Shown here: positions 1 through 6,559 of the stretch, one piece after another
Numbering within the stretch: position 1 is the stretch's first letter
How the letters are laid out: each line of letters opens with the position of its first letter
Assembly (NCBI GenBank): GCA_043803845.1
Contig: JAZDJT010000027.1
Span: 1 to 25,609 of the forward strand
Direction: 5' to 3'
Source: JAZDJT01 sp043803845
Lineage (GTDB): Bacteria > Patescibacteriota > Minisyncoccia > Minisyncoccales > GCA-002788555
Length of the DNA: 25,609 nt
Notes under the pieces: generated by a model
Database searches by the model: none
What the model was told of the DNA's origin: nothing
The model's input: only the letters and a program-made list of their open reading frames with translations
Program-made: the position numbers and the translations under genes

Positions 1-1911
1 CGGACCCCTTATCTTTAAATCCTTTTCCGAGAGCTCAAAAGCGTTTTCCGCTGATACTATTGCCCTCAATCGTCGCCAAGTTTTTTTAGCGGCAGAATCA
101 GTAAAAAGATAGCAATAACTTTGGAAATCGCCTCGACCAACTCTGCCTCTGAATTGATAGAGCTGAGAGAGACCAAATCTGTCAGCCCCTTCAATTACCA
201 TTATCGTGGCGTTAGGGATGTCAATTCCTACCTCGACAACTGGAGTTGAGACTAAAATTTCTATCGCCTTCTCTTTAAAGGCACGCATTATCTTGTCCTT
301 CTCCTTTGCCTTCATTTTGCCGTGCAAAAGTCCCAATTTTAAATCGGGAAAAATCTTTGTTTTCAATCTCTCAAACTCTTTTTTTGCCGCCGCTAATTCT
401 AATTTTTCTGATTCTTCAATCAGAGGACAGATGACAAAACCTTGTCGTCCTTCCTTGACGTCCCTTCTTAGAAATTCATAAATCTCGCTTCGGCCCGCCG
501 GCGGCACAATTTTGGTGATTATTTTTTTTCTGCCCCTGGGAAGCTCTTTTATTTGAGATATAGAAAGGTCTCCGTAAAAGGCCAGGGCCAAAGTGCGAGG
601 AATGGGAGTGGCAGTCATTGATAAAAAATGAGGAATCTCCTGTTTTTTATTCCCGCTATTTGATTTTACAAGTTTTGCCCTCTGCTCTACGCCAAATCTG
701 TGTTGTTCATCAACGACAACGAGTCCTAAGTTTTTAAATTTCACCCTATCCTGGATAAGACTATGGGTGCCGATGAGGATGTCAATATTACCCCTTCTTA
801 TATCCTTAATAAAATCTCTCTCATTTGTTTTCCCTTCCGTTTCTTTATTGTTTTTTATCTTTATTGCCTCGCTAGTTAAAAGTCCGATTTTCATATTCAG
901 AGGAGATAGGAGTTTTGATATTTTTAGAAAGTGCTGTTCGGCCAAAATCTCGGTTGGAGCCATTATGGCTGTCTGATAGCAGTTTCTGGCGGTGACATAA
1001 GCAGCAAGAGTTGCCACGATGGTTTTGCCAGAGCCAACTTCTCCCTCCAGGAGTCGCGACATCGGTATCCTTTTCTGGAGATCGTCTAATATCTCTCTGA
1101 TCGATTTTTTCTGGTCATCGGTGAAAACAAAGGGCAAAACCTTTTTGAACTCCTCGATATAACTTTTTCTAGGAAGGATTTTTGGCGCGTTTTGATTTTC
1201 CAGTTTGCTTTTTTGTTTTTGGACAAAGAGCTGAATTAAGAATAGCTCTTCAAAGGAAAACCGTTCTCTGGAGATTTTCGCCTCCTTTCCCGTCCTCGGA
1301 AAGTGAATCTGAAAAATAGCTTTATCGATTTCTGGGAAGTTCCTGGCCTCCAAAATCTCTTCTGGCAAAAACTCTTCGATTTTCGATGCGTATTTTTGGA
1401 GGAGGGGATAAATTATAAAGCGAAGCCAGCGAGAAGAAAGTCCTTCGGTTTCGGGGTAAACCGGTACGAGACCCCGCGTGTGTTTCAAGACTTTTCCATC
1501 GATCACCCTCTCATAAGCAGGATTGGAGAGGAAAGTTCCTTTCTCGGTCATAGTGACCTTTCCCACTAAACTGACTCGGCCGCCCTCTTTGAGATTTTGG
1601 TTCAGGTATGGCTGGTTGAACCAGACAACTTTAATCGTACCACTGCCATCATCGATTAGCGCTTCAGTTAAAAACATTCTTTTTCTAAAAGTCCGTCTGG
1701 TTTCAATTTTCTTTATTTCTCCCTCGATGGCCACCCATTCGCCGATTTTTACTTGGTTAATTTTCTTGAGGTTGGTAAAGTCATCGTAACGATGAGGAAA
1801 GTGTGAAAACAGCTCTCTTATCGTTCTGATACCGAGCTTATGAAGCTTTTTAAGATAAGTGGGTCCGATGTAACGGATAGATTCTATCTTTTGGTCCAAT
1901 ATTGTGCCCAT
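1..1911 (-). CDS. recG: ATP-dependent DNA helicase RecG (3' end cut by window edge)
   Basis: RecG is a superfamily 2 DNA translocase that remodels stalled replication forks and Holliday junctions. I translated the minus strand from the ATG at 1911: the frame is open for 637 codons to base 1 without a stop. Visible motifs are the N-terminal wedge/OB region with an early helix-hairpin-like IRYIGPTYLKKLHKLGI, Walker A EVGSGKT near residues 291-297, APTEILA shortly after, the RecG-specific DEQHRFG at about 401-407, a TATPIPRTL motif III, and QFRGRVGRG (motif VI) near the left edge. Full RecG is usually about 690 residues, so roughly the last 50 are missing because the window ends. No Shine-Dalgarno is seen. 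It is transcribed divergently from the gene at 2028. Identification is secure. Confidence 0.96.
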   Translation of the reverse strand, partial: MGTILDQKIESIRYIGPTYLKKLHKLGIRTIRELFSHFPHRYDDFTNLKKINQVKIGEWVAIEGEIKKIETRRTFRKRMFLTEALIDDGSGTIKVVWFNQPYLNQNLKEGGRVSLVGKVTMTEKGTFLSNPAYERVIDGKVLKHTRGLVPVYPETEGLSSRWLRFIIYPLLQKYASKIEEFLPEEILEARNFPEIDKAIFQIHFPRTGKEAKISRERFSFEELFLIQLFVQKQKSKLENQNAPKILPRKSYIEEFKKVLPFVFTDDQKKSIREILDDLQKRIPMSRLLEGEVGSGKTIVATLAAYVTARNCYQTAIMAPTEILAEQHFLKISKLLSPLNMKIGLLTSEAIKIKNNKETEGKTNERDFIKDIRRGNIDILIGTHSLIQDRVKFKNLGLVVVDEQHRFGVEQRAKLVKSNSGNKKQEIPHFLSMTATPIPRTLALAFYGDLSISQIKELPRGRKKIITKIVPPAGRSEIYEFLRRDVKEGRQGFVICPLIEESEKLELAAAKKEFERLKTKIFPDLKLGLLHGKMKAKEKDKIMRAFKEKAIEILVSTPVVEVGIDIPNATIMVIEGADRFGLSQLYQFRGRVGRGDFQSYCYLFTDSAAKKTWRRLRAIVSAENAFELSEKDLKIRGP

Positions 1912-1931
1912 CCCTGTTTTTAACTTTATTT

Positions 1932-1960
1932 TTAATACAAATATATGATAAAATTATACT
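1932..1960 (+). promoter_or_regulatory. Possible promoter for the membrane protein/mevalonate operon
   Basis: TTAATA at 1932-1937 (4 of 6 to the -35 consensus), a 17-bp spacer and TATACT at 1955-1960 (5 of 6). A start near 1967 would give a leader of about 60 nt. The site overlaps the recG -10 on the other strand, so the two could not be occupied together. Moderate to weak support. Confidence 0.4.
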
Positions 1961-1981
1961 GTAAATCGGGAAGCCGAACAA
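1953..1981 (-). promoter_or_regulatory. Probable recG promoter
   Basis: On the minus strand a perfect TATAAT lies at 1958-1953, and 17 bp upstream there is TTGTTC at 1981-1976, which matches the -35 consensus only in its first three bases. Transcription would start near 1946, giving a leader of about 35 nt before the recG ATG at 1911. The -10 box overlaps the candidate -10 of the divergent gene. The call rests on the -10 match and spacing. Confidence 0.5.
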
Positions 1982-2027
1982 CAAAGGTCGTTTCGATATA
2001 AAGATAAAAGCAAGTTAAAAGTGGAAT

Positions 2028-2330
2028 ATGGAAGAACAAAAAAAGGAGAAAAATACAGGAATGGCGATATTGGCCTATGTTTTATTTTTCATACCTCTCT
2101 TGACAGATGCCAAGAATGATCCGTTTGTGAAATATCATGTGAGGCAAGGATTGGTACTATTTATAGCCTGGATAGTTGCCGGAGTTTTAGGGTCTATCTT
2201 CTGGATAATAGCCTGGATATTGCCCCTATTAGTTTTCGTGCTTTGGATTATAGGCATTATGAACGCCGCCAACGGGCAAGAGAAGCCCGTTCCTGTAATC
2301 GGGCAGTTCGGAGAGAAAATAAATATTTAA
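2028..2330 (+). CDS. Small DUF4870/Tic20-like membrane protein
   Basis: A 100-residue integral membrane protein of unknown function. The charged N-terminus (residues 1-9) is followed by three hydrophobic stretches, roughly residues 12-25, 42-62 and 63-80. Between the first two lies NDPFVKYHVRQGLVLF, the conserved segment I associate with the DUF4870/Tic20-like family, in which a His-x-Arg-Gln-Gly motif sits just before TM2. The last 20 residues are polar. The start ATG has no Shine-Dalgarno. It is first in a plus-strand group and ends 27 bp before the mevalonate kinase, so it is probably cotranscribed with the mevalonate genes, but nothing ties it functionally to them. Family assignment is good; function is unknown. 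Confidence 0.8.
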   Translation: MEEQKKEKNTGMAILAYVLFFIPLLTDAKNDPFVKYHVRQGLVLFIAWIVAGVLGSIFWIIAWILPLLVFVLWIIGIMNAANGQEKPVPVIGQFGEKINI

Positions 2331-2357
2331 ATCCTTGTTTATTTTTAGATTTTTATT

Positions 2358-3305
2358 ATGAATAGAGTCTCGAGCCCGGGCAATCTTTTTTTATTCGGGG
2401 AACACGCGGTGGTTTATGGCAAGCCGGCTATCATCGCTTCTGTAGATTTAAGGGCAAGATGTCAAATCAAAGTTCGTCCCGCCGAAGAAATAAAGATAGC
2501 CTCAAGAGATATAGGGGTGGCTGTCTTGAGACATGGTAGAAAGGGCGCAGAGGAGTTGTTTCCTCTTTTGGATTTGTGCAAGGAAACGCTTTTCAGATTT
2601 AGAATAAAAAAAGGAATACACGTAGAGATAGAGTCAGATATACCGGTATCAAGGGGGCTAAGCTCTTCGAGCGCCGTTCTCTGTTCGGTTCTTGGAAGTC
2701 TCTCAAAAACATTTAAATTAAATATTAAAAAAGGAGATTATTATAATAGCCTCATCAAGTACCAAAGGATAATCCACGGAGGCAGAGCTTCGGGCGCGGA
2801 AATCGTCAGCAGTTCGCAAGGAGGTTTCAATTACATTAGCTTTGAGCGGGGGCTGAAGATAAGGAGATTAGGAGTATTTCCTTTTGAAGCTATAATAGGT
2901 GATACGGGCATAGAAACAAGAACCTCAAAAACGGTAAAAGAATTTATCCCGAAACTTTTGAAGAAAACCCCCTCCTTTGTTAGGAAATGTTTTAGCAAGA
3001 TAGAAGAGCTGACGAATGAGGGACTAAGAAAGATCCTGGAAAAGGATATAGTAAAAACAGGCAAATTGTTGACAGGGAATCAAAGAATCTTGTCGATGTT
3101 AGGCCTTTCTCACCCCCGGCTGGAAAAAGGAATTAATGCAGCGCTGTCTGCCGGAGCTTTTGGAGCAAAACTATCGGGTAAGGGCCAAGGAGGAGTGATG
3201 CTGGCGTTGGTGGATAAGAGTTCCAGCAATAAAGTGGCAAGGGCCATAAAGAGAGCCGGTTTAAAAGTCATCAAAACAAAAATCGGAGTAGGGGGAGTAA
3301 AATAA
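2358..3305 (+). CDS. mvaK1: Mevalonate kinase (GHMP family), with unusual active-site residues
   Basis: Expected role: ATP-dependent phosphorylation of mevalonate to 5-phosphomevalonate in the cytosol. At 315 residues the length suits a mevalonate kinase. GHMP motif 1 is SPGNLFLFGEHAVVYGKPAI (residues 6-25), typical of mevalonate kinases apart from Asn at position 9 where Lys is usual. Motif 2 is the glycine/serine loop SRGLSSSSAV near residue 100. Motif 3, GAKLSGKGQGGV, is near residue 275. The segment that usually reads Ser-Gly-x-Asp carries Glu148 (RASGAEIVSSS) in place of the catalytic Asp. The next gene begins 11 bp downstream, and the two other lower-mevalonate enzymes follow, which supports the assignment. 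A relative acting on another substrate cannot be excluded. No Shine-Dalgarno before the ATG. Confidence 0.88.
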   Translation: MNRVSSPGNLFLFGEHAVVYGKPAIIASVDLRARCQIKVRPAEEIKIASRDIGVAVLRHGRKGAEELFPLLDLCKETLFRFRIKKGIHVEIESDIPVSRGLSSSSAVLCSVLGSLSKTFKLNIKKGDYYNSLIKYQRIIHGGRASGAEIVSSSQGGFNYISFERGLKIRRLGVFPFEAIIGDTGIETRTSKTVKEFIPKLLKKTPSFVRKCFSKIEELTNEGLRKILEKDIVKTGKLLTGNQRILSMLGLSHPRLEKGINAALSAGAFGAKLSGKGQGGVMLALVDKSSSNKVARAIKRAGLKVIKTKIGVGGVK

Positions 3306-3316
3306 TTTATAATCCT

Positions 3317-4318
3317 ATGAAAGCCTCGGCAGTCGCCAATGCTAATATAGCCCTAGTAAAATATTGGGGCAAGAGGAATAAAAAATTGATGTTGCCTCAA
3401 AACAGCAGTATTTCGGTAACTTTAGATGGAGTCTTCGTTCATACGACCGTGGATTTCGATGAAAAATACAAGAAAGATATCTTCATTTTGAACGGCAAAA
3501 AATATGACAAGGGCTCAGAAGAATACGACGAATACATTGAGACGTTTTTAAATTTTGTAAGAAAATTTGCAAGGACAAATTTAAAGGCGAAAATCGTCAG
3601 CAAAAATAATTTTCCTTCCTCGGCGGGTCTGGCTTCTTCGGCCGCCGGTTTTGCCGCGCTTTCCGAAGCGATTAATAAAGCTCTTAAACTCGACTTAAGT
3701 AGGAGAGATTTAAGTATACTAGCCAGACATGGATCCGGTTCTGCCACTCGTTCAATTTTTGGCGGTTTTGTGGAGTGGCAAAAGGGGGAAGAAAAAGACG
3801 GCTCTGATTCTTTTGCGAAAGGGATTGCATCGCCGGATTATTGGAAGGAGTTTAAGATAATGATATGTCTGACGTCAAAAAAAGAGAAAAAAATAAAATC
3901 CAGAACCGGGATGGAGCAGACTATCAAAACCAGCCCCTATTACCAAATTTGGCTCAAGACGATAGAAGGCGATTTGAGGAATGTTAAAAAGGGGATTAGA
4001 GAGAAAAAAATTAATTTAGTCGGCGAAACGTCAGAAGAGAATTGTTTAAAGATGCACGCGACCATGATTACTACAAAACCACCCATTTTCTATTGGAATT
4101 CCGGAACGATGGAGATTATACATTCGGTTTTAAACTTGAGAGAAGAAGGCGTAGAAGCTTATTTTACGATTGATGCCGGTTCCCAGGTTAAGATAATTTG
4201 TCTGGAAAGTGACGTCAGAAAAATAAAAGAGAGAGTATCAGGATTAAAAGGTACCAAAGAAGTTATCATAACGGGTCCAGGTAAGGGGTCTTTTGTCACG
4301 AATAAACATTTGTTTTAA
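3317..4318 (+). CDS. mvaD: Diphosphomevalonate decarboxylase
   Basis: Catalyses the ATP-dependent decarboxylation of mevalonate 5-diphosphate to isopentenyl diphosphate. The 333-residue length is normal. The N-terminus ANANIALVKYWGKRN (Lys15, Lys19) is the family signature, followed by LPQNSSISVTLD. The GHMP phosphate loop is NFPSSAGLASSAAGFAAL near residues 94-112, followed by GSGSATRSIFGGFVEW, a decarboxylase hallmark. MHATMITTKPPIFYWN also fits. The catalytic Asp is Asp286 in TIDAGSQVK; most family members have DAGPN there. It lies 11 bp after the mevalonate kinase and 8 bp before the phosphomevalonate kinase. The presence of a phosphomevalonate kinase argues for the diphosphate substrate rather than a phosphomevalonate decarboxylase. 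Confidence 0.94.
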   Translation: MKASAVANANIALVKYWGKRNKKLMLPQNSSISVTLDGVFVHTTVDFDEKYKKDIFILNGKKYDKGSEEYDEYIETFLNFVRKFARTNLKAKIVSKNNFPSSAGLASSAAGFAALSEAINKALKLDLSRRDLSILARHGSGSATRSIFGGFVEWQKGEEKDGSDSFAKGIASPDYWKEFKIMICLTSKKEKKIKSRTGMEQTIKTSPYYQIWLKTIEGDLRNVKKGIREKKINLVGETSEENCLKMHATMITTKPPIFYWNSGTMEIIHSVLNLREEGVEAYFTIDAGSQVKIICLESDVRKIKERVSGLKGTKEVIITGPGKGSFVTNKHLF

Positions 4319-4326
4319 GCTAAAAT

Positions 4327-5439
4327 ATGATTATTTCAGCGCCTGGAAAAATATCAATAGCCGGAGAGTGGGCGATTTTAGAACCAGGGAATCCGGGTAT
4401 GGTTGTGGCCGTAGACAAGAGAGCTTATGTTAAGATTGAGAAATCTCGAGATAAAAAAATTCACATTAACATAAAGGATTTCGGCATCAGGAACCTTGAG
4501 GCAAAATTTCAAAAGGGTCAACTGCGGTTTCCGAAAAATTTCAGGACGGGAAAGAAGGTGTCTTTCCTGAAATCGGCGATAGAGACGGTTCTCAGATTCT
4601 TGCAAAAATATAAACCCTTTAAAATATATTCATCTAGTAGAGAATTGGGCATTAAAAAGGAAGATAGGTTTCGGGAAATTGGTCTTGGCTCTTCGGCGGC
4701 AATTGTCGTAGCAACTGTGGCGGCTGTGTTAAAATTTCACGGAATAAACATCAAAAAAGAGGAGTCCAGGAAAATTATCTACAAGCTTTCAGCACTGGCT
4801 CACTATCTCGTTCAAGAAAAACTGGGCTCCGGTTTTGATATCGCTGCTTCAACATTCGGAGGTATATTTTTGTATAAACGTTTCAATCCCCAATGGTTAT
4901 TAGGTCAAATCGAGAAAGAAAAAAACATAAGAAAAATCGTAAAAGGGAAATGGCCAGGTTTTTACTTTAAAAAGCTAAATGTTCCCGCAGGTCTAAAAAT
5001 CATTATCGGTTGGACAGGAGAGAAGGTCTCGACGTCAAAGTTAATTAAAAGAATAAATAACTGGAAGATTGGGCATAGGAAGGAATTCAACGATCTGATT
5101 CAAGAAATAGTTGTTCTGGTCAAAAAAATAGTAAGGGCGTGGAGAGAGGAAAACAGAAAAGGGATTATAAGATTAATTGCAGAAAATGAAGAAATTCTTA
5201 GGAGATTCGGTAAAGCTTCCGGTGCTGGTATCGAAACAAAGATTCTGAAAAAGATGGCATCTATTGCCCAAAAAATCGGAGGAGGCGGTAAACTTTCGGG
5301 CGCTGGCGGCGGTGATTGCGGTATAGCGATTACCTTTGACAAAAAAATCGCTGGCAGGATTAAAAAAGAGTGGAGAAAAAATGGAATTTATATAGTAGAT
5401 GCAGGAGTATCTTTTAGCGGTGTTAAGATAGAAAATTAG
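4327..5439 (+). CDS. mvaK2: Phosphomevalonate kinase (GHMP family)
   Basis: Converts 5-phosphomevalonate to mevalonate 5-diphosphate, the step between its two upstream neighbours. The protein is 370 residues, in the usual range for bacterial GHMP-type phosphomevalonate kinase. Motif 1 is ISAPGKISIAGEWAILEPGN (Lys8, Glu14, Trp15), the typical GEWAIL variant of this enzyme. Motif 2 is IGLGSSAAIVVATVAAVL near residues 118-136. GSGFDIAASTFGGIFLYKRF contains the expected Asp171 and is highly characteristic. Motif 3 is GGGKLSGAGGGDCG near residues 319-332. It is the last gene of the operon and is followed directly by a strong terminator. HMG-CoA synthase, HMG-CoA reductase and IPP isomerase are not in this window. 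Confidence 0.95.
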   Translation: MIISAPGKISIAGEWAILEPGNPGMVVAVDKRAYVKIEKSRDKKIHINIKDFGIRNLEAKFQKGQLRFPKNFRTGKKVSFLKSAIETVLRFLQKYKPFKIYSSSRELGIKKEDRFREIGLGSSAAIVVATVAAVLKFHGINIKKEESRKIIYKLSALAHYLVQEKLGSGFDIAASTFGGIFLYKRFNPQWLLGQIEKEKNIRKIVKGKWPGFYFKKLNVPAGLKIIIGWTGEKVSTSKLIKRINNWKIGHRKEFNDLIQEIVVLVKKIVRAWREENRKGIIRLIAENEEILRRFGKASGAGIETKILKKMASIAQKIGGGGKLSGAGGGDCGIAITFDKKIAGRIKKEWRKNGIYIVDAGVSFSGVKIEN

Positions 5440-5442
5440 AAT

Positions 5443-5475
5443 AAAAAAGACGCCACTTAAAGTGGCGTCTTTTTT
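5443..5475. terminator. Bidirectional intrinsic terminator
   Basis: A near-perfect inverted repeat: AAAAAAGACGCCACTT at 5443-5458 and its complement at 5460-5475, giving a GC-rich core GACGCCAC/GTGGCGTC with a tight AU loop, flanked by A6 on the left and T6 on the right. On the plus strand it ends the mevalonate operon 4 nt after the stop codon. On the minus strand it follows the tRNA 3' end by 5 nt and can end that transcript too. Confidence 0.93.
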
Positions 5476-5480
5476 CTATG

Positions 5481-5553
5481 TGTCCCCAGGAGGAGTCGAA
5501 CCACCATCTGAGGCTCCGCAGGCCTCCGCTCTGGTCCATTGAGCTATGGGGAC
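5481..5553 (-). tRNA. tRNA-Arg, anticodon GCG
   Basis: I folded the minus strand by hand into 73 nt: acceptor GTCCCCA/TGGGGAC (7 bp), TA linker, D stem GCTC/GAGC with a 9-nt loop containing GGA, G26, anticodon stem GAGGC/GCCTC with loop CTGCGGA, a 4-nt variable region, and T arm GGTGG-TTCGACT-CCTCC. The anticodon is GCG, reading the arginine codons CGC and CGU. A20 in the D loop, C35 and purine 37 (G) agree with arginine identity as known from E. coli; the discriminator is A73. The T stem has one U-U mismatch (positions 51/63). CCA is not encoded (CAT follows A73), so a CCA-adding enzyme is required. It starts 12 nt after the upstream stop codon and may be cotranscribed with that operon. Confidence 0.92.
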
Positions 5554-5565
5554 TTTTTTTTATTG

Positions 5566-6057
5566 TTATAAACCGATTTTTTTGCTGATTATATCCAAAA
5601 AATCTCTTTCAACCTCTTTCTCTTCAAGAAAAGCCGAAATCATCCCTCTCGCTTTCTGTACATACTCCCTAGGTAAAGGGAAGACAACGTGATAAGGGAG
5701 AAACTTTTTCTTGTTGGTAAAATATATTTCAGCCGTGTCTTCAAAAATCCAGAAACTTTTCAGATTTTGCCAGGTGAATAATTCATTTTCCCTTCTGGCT
5801 CCTCTCTTTAAGATGGCAAAATATATTTTCTTTTTTGATTTGGGCGAGAAAAAAAGGAAAGCTATTACCAGGGCAAGAATCATGCCCAAATAACTCTTCT
5901 GCCAAATGGTAAATAAGAGGAAAGCAATCAGAAAGACAATAATTCCGATTTGCATCTTTTTCTCTCTCTTTACGCCTTCTTCTATCTCCCAGTCCAATAA
6001 CGTATCTTCTCCCTCTTTTGACTCTCTTGTCTTGAGGTCAACAACTCTGTTTACCAT
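5566..6057 (-). CDS. Two-TM membrane protein with PH-like domain (DUF5673-like)
   Basis: A 163-residue protein of unknown function. Residues 1-35 are polar and acidic, followed by two closely spaced membrane segments (about residues 36-52 and 55-70: IGIIVFLIAFLLF and GMILALVIAFLFF) and then a soluble C-terminal part. That part reads like the small beta-rich PH-like domain of CPR membrane proteins I know as DUF5673, with the recognisable stretch FTWQNLKSFWIFED, a pattern KFLPYHVVFPLP, and a C-terminal helix ending FLDIISKKIGL. The start is 7 nt after the stop of the YkuK-like gene, so it belongs to the same operon. The family number is from memory; the topology is read directly. Confidence 0.7.
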   Translation of the reverse strand: MVNRVVDLKTRESKEGEDTLLDWEIEEGVKREKKMQIGIIVFLIAFLLFTIWQKSYLGMILALVIAFLFFSPKSKKKIYFAILKRGARRENELFTWQNLKSFWIFEDTAEIYFTNKKKFLPYHVVFPLPREYVQKARGMISAFLEEKEVERDFLDIISKKIGL

Positions 6058-6064
6058 AAAAAAA

Positions 6065-6556
6065 TTATTTTAGGCAGTAATCGGCTATAGATGTGGCACC
6101 AAAAGATTCCGGTTTTATCTTGACCTCGAAACCATTCCCCTTTACCATGCCGACTATTTCTTTTATCATCTCTTTTGTATCACCAACCTGACCGATGTCG
6201 GTATGAATCTCTAAATTCTTGTGGTTTTTTGGACTAATTTTTTCTAATCTTTCCTCAATGGTCTCTCTCAATTTCATCGCTAATTTTAGAGAGAACATAG
6301 TTTCTTCATAAATCCTCATCCTCAAAGTATATCTTCTCTTGGTTCTGTTTTTCTTCCAGAAATACCTTCCGCCACTGCCAACTCTTAGAATCACAATCGC
6401 CGAAACAAAATCAGGTCTCTCTTTGCCCTCGGAGTCGGTCCCAACTATAATTCTGTAAATCCTCTCAGGTTGTTCCAATATAAAACTAATAAGGTTTTTT
6501 ACAACCTCTTCAAATTTCATTTTGCCATTGGTGGGACTGATAAAATAATCGAACAT
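6065..6556 (-). CDS. YkuK-family RNase H-fold protein (DUF458)
   Basis: A 163-residue protein matching the YkuK/DUF458 family, predicted RNase H-like nucleases of unknown substrate. It opens with FISPTNGKMKFEEVV, the family signature. GTDSEG contains Asp41, followed by Glu84 or Glu85, EIHTDIG with Asp120, and the C-terminal TSIADYCLK with Asp159. These four acidic residues are spaced as an RNase H-type metal-binding tetrad, so activity is plausible but is inference. GNGFEVKIKPESFGATS near the C-terminus is strongly conserved in the family. It starts 3 nt after the stop of the VirD4-like ATPase, indicating tight translational linkage. No recognisable Shine-Dalgarno. Confidence 0.85.
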   Translation of the reverse strand: MFDYFISPTNGKMKFEEVVKNLISFILEQPERIYRIIVGTDSEGKERPDFVSAIVILRVGSGGRYFWKKNRTKRRYTLRMRIYEETMFSLKLAMKLRETIEERLEKISPKNHKNLEIHTDIGQVGDTKEMIKEIVGMVKGNGFEVKIKPESFGATSIADYCLK

Positions 6557-6559
6557 AAA

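Noticed and set aside
3308..3313. TATAAT just ahead of mvaD as an internal promoter
   Set aside because: Only 3 nt separate it from the ATG, so transcripts would begin inside the gene, and no -35 box is found at 16-18 bp.
5565..5593. Separate tRNA promoter with TATAAC 11 nt before the tRNA
   Set aside because: No -35 box at the right distance; cotranscription with the operon explains the 12-nt gap as well.
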